From: DATKEH01 sp035546355
GTDB lineage: Bacteria; Acidobacteriota; Thermoanaerobaculia; Multivoradales; JAIOJS01
Length of the DNA stretch: 24,481 nt
Assembly (NCBI GenBank): GCA_035546355.1
Contig: DATKEH010000179.1
Location: forward strand, 1-24,481
Reading direction: 5' to 3'
Shown: piece by piece, positions 7,306 through 16,771 of the stretch
Numbering within the stretch: the first letter of the stretch is position 1
How the letters are laid out: each line of letters starts with the position of its first letter
Notes under the pieces: model-generated
Told to the model about the DNA's origin: nothing
The model's input: only the letters and a program-made list of their open reading frames with translations
Databases searched by the model: none
Position numbers and translations under genes: made by a program

Positions 7306-7994
7306 GCGAGCGGGTGGCGGCGGTGCGGCGCCGCATCGCCGCGGCCTGCGCGCGTTGCGGACGGCGACCCGAATCGGTCACCCTGGTGGCGGCGAGCAAG
7401 GGGCAGCCGCCCGACAAGCTGCTCGCCGCCTGGGGGGCGGGCGTGCGGGTGTTCGGCGAGAACCGCGTGCAGGAGGCCGCGGCCAAGCAGCCGGCCCTGC
7501 CGCCCACGGCCGAGTGGCACCTGCTCGGCCCCCTGCAATCGAACAAGGTACGCGCCGCCGTCGAGCTCTTCGTCACCATCCACTCGCTGGACCGGGAGAA
7601 GATCGTCCGCGCCCTCGATCGCGAGGCGGCGCGTCGTGGGGTGGCGCGGCAGGGCTTCATCGAGGTGAACGTCGGCGAGGAGCCGAGCAAGCACGGCTTC
7701 GCGCCGGCCGGGCTGATCGCCGCCCTGCGCCCGCTGGCGGGGCTCGCCGCGTTGCGGCTGGTGGGGCTGATGGCCATCCCGCCCTACAGCGAGGATCCCG
7801 AAGGGGCGCGCCCCTGGTTCCGGCGGCTCGCCGGGCTGCGCGACGAGCTGCGGGCGCTGCCCGGGTGGCGCGACTTCCCCGGGCTGCTGTCGATGGGGAT
7901 GAGCCACGACTTCGAGGTGGCCATCGAGGAGGGGGCGACGCACGTGCGGGTGGGGACCGAGCTGTTCGGGCCGCGGGATGCTGCAACCGCATGA
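7290..7994 (+). CDS. YggS/PLPBP-family pyridoxal phosphate-binding protein
   Basis: The protein has 234 residues, the normal length. The PLP lysine is K37 in LVAASKGQP. Further family motifs are VFGENRVQEAAAK, WHLLGPLQSNKVRAAV, IHSLDREKIVRAL, FIEVNVGEEPSKHGF and GLLSMGMSHDFEVAIEEGATHVRVGTELFG. Proteins of this family hold PLP without known catalysis and help keep vitamin B6 and amino acid pools in balance. The TTG at 7290, which overlaps the RNase H-like gene by 16 bp, gives an N-terminus of typical length; the GTG at 7314 is an alternative. Neither has a clear Shine-Dalgarno. A divIVA-like gene follows after 37 bp, a neighbourhood seen in many bacteria, but the usual yggT gene is absent. Confidence 0.93.
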   Translation: MGRAVGERVAAVRRRIAAACARCGRRPESVTLVAASKGQPPDKLLAAWGAGVRVFGENRVQEAAAKQPALPPTAEWHLLGPLQSNKVRAAVELFVTIHSLDREKIVRALDREAARRGVARQGFIEVNVGEEPSKHGFAPAGLIAALRPLAGLAALRLVGLMAIPPYSEDPEGARPWFRRLAGLRDELRALPGWRDFPGLLSMGMSHDFEVAIEEGATHVRVGTELFGPRDAATA

Positions 7995-7997
7995 GCG

Positions 7998-8006
7998 TGT
8001 TAGACT
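7998..8006 (+). promoter_or_regulatory. Extended -10 promoter for the DivIVA-like gene
   Basis: TGT followed by TAGACT (8001-8006) predicts a start near 8013, giving a leader of about 19 nt that contains AAGGAG (8021-8026). The gene may therefore be transcribed on its own as well as from upstream. Confidence 0.45.
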
Positions 8007-8031
8007 CGGCAACCCGCGCCAAGGAGCCCAC

Positions 8032-8547
8032 ATGAGCCTCGACCCGCCGGCGATCCGCAAGATGCGCTTCTCACAGAGGTGGCGCGGCTACGACCCCGAG
8101 GAGGTCGAGCAGCACCTCGACCTGGTGGCCGAAGATCTCTCCCGCTCGCTGGCCGACGGCGAGCGCCTGCGGCACGAGGTCGAGCAGTTGCGGCGGCGGG
8201 TGGCGGAGACCGAGGGGCGGGAGCGCGAGCTGCAGGAGACCCTGCTGCGGGCGCAGAAGGTGTCCGACGAGATCCTCGCCAACGCCCAGCGCGAGGCCCA
8301 GCTGCTGGTCAAGGAGGCGGAGATCACCGCCGACCGTATCGTGCAGCAGTCGATCGAGCAGGCCGGCAACGTCGAGCGCGCCATCGGCGAGCTGCGCCAC
8401 CGGCGCCGCGAGCTGCAGCTCAAGCTCAAGAATACGCTCGACTTCTTCGCCCGCATTCTCGACTCCGACATGGCCGAGGAGCGGGAGCAGCGGCCGGCGA
8501 GCGTGCGCTCGCTGCCGCGCAAGGACCCGCAGGAGTCGGCCGGTTGA
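8032..8547 (+). CDS. DivIVA-domain protein
   Basis: The protein has 171 residues. The ATG at 8032 lies five bases after AAGGAG and fits the family start; an in-frame start at 7978 adds residues unlike the family. The N-terminus (DPPAIRKMRFSQRWRGYDPE, then EVEQHLDLVAEDL) is the DivIVA/GpsB membrane-targeting motif, with RGYDPEEV well conserved. Residues about 30-155 are a nearly continuous coiled coil (LLVKEAEITADRIVQQSIEQ and flanks). In Gram-positive bacteria such proteins mark curved membrane at septa and poles. In Gram-negative lineages with this gene the role is unclear. It follows the YggS-type gene closely, as often seen. Confidence 0.9.
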   Translation: MSLDPPAIRKMRFSQRWRGYDPEEVEQHLDLVAEDLSRSLADGERLRHEVEQLRRRVAETEGRERELQETLLRAQKVSDEILANAQREAQLLVKEAEITADRIVQQSIEQAGNVERAIGELRHRRRELQLKLKNTLDFFARILDSDMAEEREQRPASVRSLPRKDPQESAG

Positions 8548-8651
8548 CGAGGGGTCGGCGCCCACCGTCGGGGCCGAGGTGACCTCCCCTGGCCGCGTAG
8601 GCAGAGGGGCCCGGGCCTGAAGTCGTCGCGCCGCCGGCACCGGGTCTACCG

Positions 8652-9914
8652 GTGAACGAGCTGCTGATCACCGGCCTGGCGGAGGTCGCCACGCCGCGCG
8701 GCAGCACGCCGCGGCGCGGCCCCGAGCAGGGGCGGGTGGATCGCCTGCCCGCGGCGGAGGTGCTCTGCCGCGAGGGCCGCATCGCCTTCGTCGGCCCGGC
8801 GGAGGAGCGCCGGCGACGCTTCGGCGAGCTGCCCGAGGCCGCCCGTCTCGACGGCGCCGGCGGGACGCTGGTCCCCGGGCTGGTCGACCCCCACACCCAC
8901 CTGCCGTGGGCCGGGACGCGGGAGGAGGAGCTCGTGCGCCGCCTCGCCGGCGCCTCCTACCAGGAGATAGCCGCCGCCGGCGGCGGCATCCTCGCCACGG
9001 TACGCGCCACCCGCGCGGCCTCGCGCGAGGACCTCGTGGCGCTGATGCGGCGCCGCCTCGACACCATGCTCGCCTGGGGCACCACCACCGCCGAGGCCAA
9101 GAGCGGCTACGGCCTGTCGCTGGCAGACGAGGTCAAGCAGCTGGAGGCGATCCGCGACGCCGCCGCCGACCATGCGGTGGACCTGGTGCCCACCCTGCTG
9201 GCCGCCCACGAAGTGCCGCCGGAGCATCGCGCCGAGCGCCGGCGCTACCTCGACCTGGTATGCGAGGAGATCGTACCGGCGGTGGCGGAGGCGGGGCTGG
9301 CGCGTTTCTGCGACGTCTTCTGCGAGCAGGGGGTGTTCACCGCCGCCGAGTCGCGGCGCGTGCTGGCGGCGGGCGCCGCGCACGGCCTCGCGCCCCGCCT
9401 GCACGCCGACGAGTTCGTCGACTCGGGCGGCGCCGCGCTGGCGGCCGAGCTCGGGGCGCTGTCGGCGGACCACCTGATCGCCGTCTCCGACGCCGGCATC
9501 GAGGCACTCGCCGCTTCCGAGGTCACCGCGGTGCTGCTCCCCGGCACCAGCTTCTTCCTGATGAAGCACGCCTACGCGCCGGCGCGCCGGCTGCTGGCCG
9601 CGGGCGTGCCGGTGGCGCTCGCCACCGATTGCAACCCGGGCTCGTCGCACACCGAGTCGATGCCGATGATCTTCGTGCTGGCGGTCTTCGAGCTGGGGCT
9701 CACCATCGAGGAGGCGCTCACCGCCGCCACCCTCAACGCCGCCTGCTGTCTCGGCCTCGGCGCCGAGATCGGCTCGATCGAGAAGGGCAAACGCGCCGAC
9801 CTGGTGCTGCTGGACGCCCCCAACCTCCTCCACCTGGCCTACCACTACGGCATCGATCCCGTGGCCGCGGTGGTCAAGCAGGGGGCGGTGGTGCACCGCG
9901 CGGCGTCGCGCTGA
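8652..9914 (+). CDS. hutI: Imidazolonepropionase
   Basis: The protein has 420 residues. It is an amidohydrolase-fold metalloenzyme of histidine degradation that hydrolyses 4-imidazolone-5-propanoate to N-formimino-L-glutamate. The metal-binding H81-T-H83 lies in VDPHTHLPWAG, followed by the family signature LAGASYQEIAAAGGGILATV. Further ligand motifs are LLAAHEVP, RLHADEF and LATDCNPGSS, the last carrying the metal-binding Asp. The C-terminus has the expected IGSIEKGKRADLVLL. The GTG start has only a weak ribosome-binding site. A 104-bp gap from the DivIVA-like gene suggests separate transcription, though I see no promoter. No other hut gene is in the window, so the rest of the pathway must lie elsewhere. 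Confidence 0.95.
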   Translation: MNELLITGLAEVATPRGSTPRRGPEQGRVDRLPAAEVLCREGRIAFVGPAEERRRRFGELPEAARLDGAGGTLVPGLVDPHTHLPWAGTREEELVRRLAGASYQEIAAAGGGILATVRATRAASREDLVALMRRRLDTMLAWGTTTAEAKSGYGLSLADEVKQLEAIRDAAADHAVDLVPTLLAAHEVPPEHRAERRRYLDLVCEEIVPAVAEAGLARFCDVFCEQGVFTAAESRRVLAAGAAHGLAPRLHADEFVDSGGAALAAELGALSADHLIAVSDAGIEALAASEVTAVLLPGTSFFLMKHAYAPARRLLAAGVPVALATDCNPGSSHTESMPMIFVLAVFELGLTIEEALTAATLNAACCLGLGAEIGSIEKGKRADLVLLDAPNLLHLAYHYGIDPVAAVVKQGAVVHRAASR

Positions 9915-9928
9915 GCCGGCGCCGAGGA

Positions 9929-10180
9929 TCAGACGCGGGGGCGCTCCTCGCGCTCCGTGCCGCCCCGCTCCACCACCCGTTCCCGCTCGACCGTCGTCGC
10001 CGAGCTCGGCGGGCTGTCGGGGCGCCGGGTGCGCGACACCCCGGTGATGATGCCGATGCCGAGCAGCACGATGACCCCCACCACGATCCAGTGCTGCGGC
10101 ACTCCGAGCAGGAAGGCCCCGTAGGCGAGCCCGGCGATCAAGATCACGTAACCGATCAGATAGAAGCCGTAGTTGGACAT
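9929..10180 (-). CDS. Small two-helix inner-membrane protein, function unknown
   Basis: The protein has 83 residues. The ATG at 10180 is five bases after GGAGG; an upstream in-frame start at 10207 adds nine residues and lacks such a site. Two hydrophobic helices (YLIGYVILIAGLAYGAFLLG and WIVVGVIVLLGIGIITGV) are joined by a short loop. They are followed by a polar, charged tail of about 35 residues rich in Arg, Glu and Ser (RTRRPDS onward). I do not recognise a named family. It lies 46 bp after the M49-like peptidase gene on the same strand and is convergent with hutI, with only 14 bp between the stops. Confidence 0.75.
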   Translation of the reverse strand: MSNYGFYLIGYVILIAGLAYGAFLLGVPQHWIVVGVIVLLGIGIITGVSRTRRPDSPPSSATTVERERVVERGGTEREERPRV

Positions 10181-10226
10181 AGCTGCCTCCGCCGTGGATG
10201 GCAGCAAAGTCCTTGCCAGACCCGCA

Positions 10227-12008
<1,782 letters not shown>

Positions 12009-12049
12009 GGCTCCTCCTTCCTCGGCCGGGTCGAAGGCCGGGAGGGCGG

Positions 12050-12055
12050 ATTGTA
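12050..12055 (-). promoter_or_regulatory. -10 box for the M49-like peptidase gene
   Basis: TACAAT on the minus strand (12055 to 12050) predicts a start near 12043 and a leader of about 35 nt containing GGAGGAG. No matching -35 hexamer is seen. Confidence 0.4.
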
Positions 12056-12084
12056 TCGCGGCGCGAGCACCGCGGTGGCCGCCT

Positions 12085-12720
12085 TCAGGGAGAAGGAGCG
12101 TAGACCCAGGCGCGGGCCGCCGCAGCCAGCAGCTCGCGCCCCTCGACCAGTGACGAGCGCCGGCGCTCCATCAGGAAGCTCAGGGAGAGCTCCTCCTGCG
12201 ACCCGATGCCGAGGGCCTGCCGCAGCTGCAGCGGCAGCTCGTCGCCGCGATACACCCAGATCTCCAGGGTGAGTTGCTGGGTGGCGCGGGTGGCGGCGGT
12301 CGCCTGCCGCGGGTTGTACACCGGCACCCGCCGGCTGGTGTAGCGCAGCATCGCCGGCGGCCCGAGCAGGATGAGCGCGCCGCCGCGCGCGGTGAGGCTG
12401 CCGCGCGTCTTGCCCTCGCCGTACAGCGAGTCGGCGGCCGCCACCCGCTCCTGGAACCTGCGCGCGGAGGAAATGTCCGGAGTCGACGGGTCGTCGTCGC
12501 GACGGCGCCAGAACTCCTGGAGGAAGGCGGCGAGCTCCCCGCTGCTGGTGATGCCGGCCAGGGTGCGCTCCTCCTCCGGCAGCAGCAGCCAGCGGACCGG
12601 GCCGGCGGCCCAGCCGCGCGCCGCCGTCTCCCCCTCGGTCGGCAGCGACCCGCAGGCCGCCACGGCGGCGGCGATCGACGCCGCCGCCAGGGCAGCCGCA
12701 GGACGTGATGGCCTTCCCAT
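12085..12720 (-). CDS. GWxTD-domain lipoprotein with degenerate signature
   Basis: The protein has 211 residues. A lipoprotein signal ends at VAAC with Cys23. The rest follows the GWxTD domain layout: RWLLLPEEERTLAGITSSGE (an early Trp and a Glu-rich turn), then FLQEFWRRRDDDPSTP (the FWxxRDPxP segment), a helix, then LTARGGALILLGPPAM, which is equivalent to the TDRGRIYILYGPP strand. The C-terminal third has EIWVYRGDELPL, matching the usual EIWxY element. The name-giving motif is changed: G-S-L-T-A stands in place of G-W-x-T-D. Function of the domain is unknown; it is frequent in Acidobacteriota and Bacteroidota. It sits between the DUF3467 gene (58 bp gap) and the M49-like gene (76 bp gap). 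Confidence 0.8.
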   Translation of the reverse strand: MGRPSRPAAALAAASIAAAVAACGSLPTEGETAARGWAAGPVRWLLLPEEERTLAGITSSGELAAFLQEFWRRRDDDPSTPDISSARRFQERVAAADSLYGEGKTRGSLTARGGALILLGPPAMLRYTSRRVPVYNPRQATAATRATQQLTLEIWVYRGDELPLQLRQALGIGSQEELSLSFLMERRRSSLVEGRELLAAAARAWVYAPSP

Positions 12721-12744
12721 CGCGACGGCTCCCGCCGGTAGGGC

Positions 12745-12769
12745 GGCGGCCCGGGCGCCCGGCGCCGCC
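12745..12769 (-). terminator. GC hairpin between the DUF3467 and GWxTD genes
   Basis: An inverted repeat of six plus five base pairs with one bulged base and a tight loop lies 10 bp after the DUF3467 stop. It has no T-tract. It could end or attenuate transcription, or protect the 3' end of the upstream message. Confidence 0.35.
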
Positions 12770-12778
12770 AGTCGGCCC

Positions 12779-13069
12779 TCAGTGCACCGGAGGGCCGCCC
12801 TCCGGCTCGGGAGCTTCCTCGATCACTCCGTGAGCTTCTTCGTAGCGGCTCAGATTGGCCGCCAGAGCCCGCACGATCCGCTTCATGTGCCCCGGGCTGG
12901 TGACGATGCGCGCCGTCACCACCCCCTGCGGAGAAACCAGGTTGATGAAGTCGAGGAGGAACTCCTCGCGGGTGTGGACGACGCGCAGCAGGTTGCAGTA
13001 CCGCCCCTTGAGCTCCTCGTCGGAGATCTTGACGTTCACGCCCTGCTGACGCGGTCGCTGCTCGGCCAT
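12779..13069 (-). CDS. DUF3467-domain protein
   Basis: The protein has 96 residues. The ATG at 13069 follows AGGAGAG by about four bases. The features of DUF3467 are present: CNLLRVVHTREEFLLDFINL, then VVTARIVTSPGHMKRIVRAL and AANLSRYEEAHGVI. This is the family's pattern of a strand with F.LDF, followed by V.ARIV.SP and a helix ending in YE...G.I. Members are small, cytoplasmic and widespread, without a settled function. The gene lies 65 bp after the small membrane protein gene on the same strand. Confidence 0.9.
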   Translation of the reverse strand: MAEQRPRQQGVNVKISDEELKGRYCNLLRVVHTREEFLLDFINLVSPQGVVTARIVTSPGHMKRIVRALAANLSRYEEAHGVIEEAPEPEGGPPVH

Positions 13070-13134
13070 GCCCTCTCCTGGTGCCCGGCGGGAATCGGAA
13101 CCTCCATGCTATCAGCTGCGCTCCTCGGGGCTCT

Positions 13135-13371
13135 TCAGCTCCGCAGCACCAGGGGCGACGCCGCCCAGGACAGCAGCGAGGTGGCGAGCATGACCAGCAG
13201 CCCCCACCATCCCAGCCACCACAGCGCCGCGCCGAAGAGCGCCCCCACGGCGGCGCCGAAGGCCGCCGCCGCCACCCGCCGTCGTCGCGTCCGTGCCACC
13301 AGGAACAGCAGGGAGAGCGCGGTGCCTGCCAGCACCAGAGCCCACAGTCGCGGATCGAGCAGCTCGTTCAT
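13135..13371 (-). CDS. Small membrane protein coupled to the Wzt-like gene
   Basis: The protein has 78 residues. The ATG at 13371 overlaps the stop codon of the Wzt-like gene (ATGA) and has GGAGG five bases upstream, so translational coupling is likely. The sequence has a hydrophobic segment at 9-25 (LWALVLAGTALSLLFLV), a basic stretch RTRRRR, and a hydrophobic, Trp-rich stretch at 33-72 (AALWWLGWWGLLVMLATSLL) that could form one or two helices. No named family is recognised. The tight link to an O-antigen-type exporter suggests an accessory role in the membrane, which is inference from position only. Confidence 0.75.
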   Translation of the reverse strand: MNELLDPRLWALVLAGTALSLLFLVARTRRRRVAAAAFGAAVGALFGAALWWLGWWGLLVMLATSLLSWAASPLVLRS

Positions 13372-14684
13372 GGTGCCTCCTCCCCGGCCTCGGCCCACTC
13401 TACGCCGCCGGCGAACGACCAGCGATGCGGAGGGGCGTACACTCCCGCCACCGCGCGCTCGGCGGTGACCGTGAAGGTCAGCGCCCGTCGGCGGTAGTCG
13501 TAGGGCGCCCCGTCGCGCGCATGCACCGCCAGGTCGACGCAGTACTCGCCGGGCGCCAGCTGCAGCGACGGGCAGGCGATGGCGACCTCGGCGGCGCCGG
13601 CCAGCCGCCGCGGCCGCCACCCTTCGAGATCGGTGTTGGTGCCCCACACCTCGTGGCCCCGCGGCGTGGAGATGGCGATGCCGAAGACGAAGTCGTCCAG
13701 CGGCTCCGCCACCGCCACCGCCAGCGCCACCTCGACCCGCTCGCCGGTGCGCAGGTGGTAGCGCTCCTCGCCGTCGACCAGCAGGCGCGCGGCGCGGATC
13801 TCGGCCTGCCCCGAGCCCCAGCGCAGCGCTTCGTCCTCCTCCTCGGCCGCCGCCTCCTGCTGCGCCGCCTGGTGCAGCCGACCCTCGGCCTCGGCCACCG
13901 CCTGGCGGTAGGCGTCGACCACCCGCCGCGGCGAGCCCAGGGCCTGTACCCGCCCCTGCTCGAGCCACAGCACCCGGTCGCAGAGACTCTCCATCAGGGG
14001 GAGGGAATGGCTGACGAAGAGCAGCGTGCCGCCGGCGGCGAGGAACTCGTCGATGCGCCTTAGGCAGCGATGGGCGAACGCCTCGTCGCCCACGGCCAGC
14101 ACCTCGTCGACCAGCAGCACGTCCGGCTCGGTGTGCACGGCTACCGCGAACCCGAGCCGCACGTACATCCCCGAGGAGTAGGTCTTCACCGGCTCGTCGA
14201 TGAACCGCTCGAGCCCGGAGAACTCGACGATGCGCTCGAAGCGCGCCTCGACCTCGCGCCGCGACAGGCCGAGGATGGCGCCGTTGATGAACACGTTCTC
14301 GCGCCCCGAGATCTCGGGATGGAAGCCGGCACCGAGCTCGATCAGCGCCGCCACCCGGCCGTCCACCAGCACCTCGCCGGCCGTGGGCCTGAGGATCCCG
14401 GCGACCAGCTTGAGCAGGGTGGACTTGCCCGAGCCGTTGCTGCCGATGAAGCCAAAGGCCTCGCCCCGCGCCACCGAGAAGCTGACGTCGGTGACGGCGG
14501 CGACGGATTCCTCGGGCGAGAGGCCGCGCACCAGGCTGCGCTCGAGGATGGCGCTCTTGAGCGTGCGCAGCCGGAACCCCGGCGCCATCCGCCGGTAGAG
14601 CTTGCTCAGCCCCCGCACCTCGACCGCGACGCCCGTCGCCGCCTCCGGGGCGCCGTCGGGCGCCGCTCGCGCGCGTGGCGTCAC
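13368..14684 (-). CDS. Polysaccharide ABC exporter, ATP-binding protein with Wzt-like C-terminal domain
   Basis: The protein has 438 residues. The GTG start overlaps the permease stop (GTGA). The ATPase domain has Walker A GSNGSGKST (81-89), the ELGAGFHPEISGREN segment typical of O-antigen and teichoic acid exporters, signature YSSGM (169-173), Walker B VLLVDE (189-194) and the switch His226. Residues about 295-415 form a strand-rich extension (VFGIAISTPRGHEVWGTNTD, and LQLAPGEYCVDLAVHA), like the Wzt C-terminal domain that binds the polysaccharide end before export. It pairs with the upstream permease in the inner membrane to export an undecaprenyl-linked O-antigen or similar glycan. The presence of the domain suggests a chain-end-capped polymer. 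Confidence 0.93.
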   Translation of the reverse strand: MTPRARAAPDGAPEAATGVAVEVRGLSKLYRRMAPGFRLRTLKSAILERSLVRGLSPEESVAAVTDVSFSVARGEAFGFIGSNGSGKSTLLKLVAGILRPTAGEVLVDGRVAALIELGAGFHPEISGRENVFINGAILGLSRREVEARFERIVEFSGLERFIDEPVKTYSSGMYVRLGFAVAVHTEPDVLLVDEVLAVGDEAFAHRCLRRIDEFLAAGGTLLFVSHSLPLMESLCDRVLWLEQGRVQALGSPRRVVDAYRQAVAEAEGRLHQAAQQEAAAEEEDEALRWGSGQAEIRAARLLVDGEERYHLRTGERVEVALAVAVAEPLDDFVFGIAISTPRGHEVWGTNTDLEGWRPRRLAGAAEVAIACPSLQLAPGEYCVDLAVHARDGAPYDYRRRALTFTVTAERAVAGVYAPPHRWSFAGGVEWAEAGEEAP

Positions 14685-15475
14685 ACCGCCTCCACCAGGG
14701 TGTCCTCCAGCCGGCCGAAGAGCCAACTGCCCCCTGCCCAGGCGAGCACCCCGAGGCCGACGACCTGCAGCCACACTCCCGGCCCCGGCACCTCGCCGGC
14801 GAACAGCAGCTGCTGGTAGCAGCGCACGAACGGGGTCACCGGGTTGGCGGCGATGACCGTACGCACCAGCGGCAGGTGGGCCACCGCCGACGGCGGGTAG
14901 AGGATGGGGGTGAGGAAGAACAGCAGCGTCAGCGCGTTCTGCAGCAGGTCGCGGACGTCCTTGAAGTGGACGTTCAACGCCGCGAGCGCCAGCGCCAGCC
15001 CGGCGGTGAAGGGGAGTTGGGCGGCGATGGCGAGCGGCAGCAGCAGCACGGTCCAGCCGCCGACGTCGAAGCCCAGCAGCCGGGAGCCGATCAGCGCCGC
15101 GAAGAGGATCGGCAGGGCGAGCGCGAAGTGCACCAGGTGCGACAGCACCGACACCATCGGCAGCACCTCGGCCGGGAACACCGCCTTGCGGATCAGGCCG
15201 GCGTTGGCGAGCAGCGAGCTGGTGCCGTCGAGCAGCGCGCCGGAGAGCCAGATCCACGGGAACAGCCCGCAGACCAAGAACACGGCATAGGGGCGGGCGT
15301 CCCCCATCTTCGGTTGGAACACCAGGTCGAAGACCAGGGTGTAGACGGCGAGCAGCAGCAGCGGGTTGACGAGCGACCAGAAGAACCCCAGCAGCGAGCC
15401 GCGATAGCGCGCCGCCAGCTCGCGGCTGGTGAGGGTGAGGAGCAGCCCGCGGTGGAGCAGGAGGCGGCCCAGCAT
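14681..15475 (-). CDS. Polysaccharide ABC exporter, permease (Wzm-like, ABC-2 type)
   Basis: The protein has 264 residues, normal for the family. The N-terminal cytoplasmic helix has LTSRELAARYRGSLLGFFWS, then LVNPLLLLAVYTLVF as the first membrane span. The segment PYAVFLVCGLFPWIWLSGAL and the later LNVHFKDVRDLLQNALTLLFFLTPILYPP are signatures of polysaccharide export permeases. About six membrane spans are visible. It forms the channel for the ATPase encoded immediately downstream with a four-base overlap. It follows the binding-protein gene by 40 bp; no clear ribosome-binding site or promoter is seen in the gap, so it probably belongs to the same transcript. Confidence 0.93.
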   Translation of the reverse strand: MLGRLLLHRGLLLTLTSRELAARYRGSLLGFFWSLVNPLLLLAVYTLVFDLVFQPKMGDARPYAVFLVCGLFPWIWLSGALLDGTSSLLANAGLIRKAVFPAEVLPMVSVLSHLVHFALALPILFAALIGSRLLGFDVGGWTVLLLPLAIAAQLPFTAGLALALAALNVHFKDVRDLLQNALTLLFFLTPILYPPSAVAHLPLVRTVIAANPVTPFVRCYQQLLFAGEVPGPGVWLQVVGLGVLAWAGGSWLFGRLEDTLVEAV

Positions 15476-15515
15476 GGCGTCTAGCAGCCCGTGGCGCCTA
15501 GCTCGCCGTCGGAGC

Positions 15516-16712
15516 TCAGCCGGGGGACTCGCCGAGCCGCCGCCGTTGCTGCTCGAGCTCCTGGAGCCGGCGGCGGAAGGCCTCGCGCATGGTCTGCATG
15601 TGCCTGTCGTAGTTGACCGGGACGCCGTCCTTGATCAGGTAGACGCGGGGGAACTTCTGGACGTCCCCTCTCTCGTCGAACTGCAGCGTGCCGGTGACGC
15701 CGGACAGGGAGCGGATCGCCCGCATGCCCTTCCAGAACTCGTTGGGAGCCCGGCCGCCCTGGCGCAGCGCCTCGATCATCACCGTCATGGCGTCGTAGCC
15801 GTGGGCCGCGTAGAGGTCGGGGTCCTCGCCGTACCTGGCGCGGTAGGCCTGGACGAAGCCGCGGATCGGCTCGGCCTCGCTGGCGACGTCGAACACCGTC
15901 TGGGTGAAGTACACGCCTTCGGCGAACTCACCCGCCTTGGCCACTGCCTGCGGGGTGGCGAAGGCGGAGCTGGTGAGGATCTTGCCCTGGTAGCCGGCCT
16001 GCTTGATCTCCTTGATGAAGCTGACGATGTCGTCCCAGTAGGCGGCGATGTAGACGACGTCGGGCTCGAGGGTGACCAACCGCCCCACCAGCCCCGAGAA
16101 GTCCGAGGTGTTCGGCGGGTACTCCACCACCTCCAGCATCTCGCCGCCGTGGCGCAAGAACTCGTTCTCGAACACCCCCTGGATGCCGCGCCCGTACGGC
16201 GACTCGGCGGCGATGATCACCGCGCTGTCGAGCTTCAGCGTGTTGGCGGCGAAGTTGGCCATCTTCGTCCCCTCGACGAAATCCGAGGGGAAGACCCGGA
16301 AGAAGTTGCGCGACACCCCGGTCAGCTCGGGGCTCGACGCCGAGGGCGAGACCAGGACGCGGCCTTTCTCTTCCGCCACCTGGACCATCGCCATGGCCTC
16401 GGCGCTGGTCACACCACCGACCACCGCCAGCACCCCCTTCTCGTACTGCTCGGCGAGCAGCCGCGCCGCATTCTGCGGGTCGGCCTCCGAGTCCGTCACC
16501 GTCAGGTCGAGCTGGTAGCCGAGCTCGGGGTCGGCCTTGGCCCTGTCGAAGGCGAGCTCGACGCCGCGCTGGATGGCCGTGCCGTAGGCCTCCACCGGCC
16601 CCGACAGCGGCAGGATGGCACCGAAGCGGACCGTCCTGTCCCCCTGGCAGGAGGTCGACAGCACTCCCGTCAGGACGAAGAACGCCAGGCACGGCAGAAT
16701 CGAGCGGCTCAT
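15516..16712 (-). CDS. Periplasmic binding protein, Leu/Ile/Val type (peripla_BP_6)
   Basis: The protein has 398 residues. The ATG at 16712 follows GGAGGT. The N-terminus is a signal peptide ending VLSTSC (Cys22), perhaps a lipoprotein, though Ser at -3 makes the lipobox weak. Then comes VRFGAILPLSGPVEAYGTAI, the standard start of class I branched-chain amino acid binding proteins, followed by VLAVVGGVTSAEAMAM, SPSASSPELTGVSRNFFRVF and DVVYIAAYWDDIVSFIKEIK. The C-terminal part has DLYAAHGYDAMTVMIEALRQ. No LivHMGF transporter genes are near. It may feed a transporter encoded elsewhere or act as a sensor. It heads the minus-strand run and has a consensus promoter. The 25 C-terminal residues are charged helix (REAFRRRLQELEQQRRRL). 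Confidence 0.88.
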   Translation of the reverse strand: MSRSILPCLAFFVLTGVLSTSCQGDRTVRFGAILPLSGPVEAYGTAIQRGVELAFDRAKADPELGYQLDLTVTDSEADPQNAARLLAEQYEKGVLAVVGGVTSAEAMAMVQVAEEKGRVLVSPSASSPELTGVSRNFFRVFPSDFVEGTKMANFAANTLKLDSAVIIAAESPYGRGIQGVFENEFLRHGGEMLEVVEYPPNTSDFSGLVGRLVTLEPDVVYIAAYWDDIVSFIKEIKQAGYQGKILTSSAFATPQAVAKAGEFAEGVYFTQTVFDVASEAEPIRGFVQAYRARYGEDPDLYAAHGYDAMTVMIEALRQGGRAPNEFWKGMRAIRSLSGVTGTLQFDERGDVQKFPRVYLIKDGVPVNYDRHMQTMREAFRRRLQELEQQRRRLGESPG

Positions 16713-16771
16713 GGTACCTCCACGCCCCGGCGACCGGGGCGGTGGTGGTGGGGCTGTTCCCACGTGTTCCG

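Noticed and set aside
8576..8586. An 11-base palindrome (GAGGTGACCTC) before hutI, considered as operator or terminator
   Set aside because: There is a single copy, the centre is too tight for a hairpin loop, there is no T-tract, and no promoter box is nearby. Chance cannot be excluded.
16761..16766. CACGTG palindrome in the divergent control region
   Set aside because: A single six-base palindrome is expected by chance and matches no bacterial operator that I can name with confidence.
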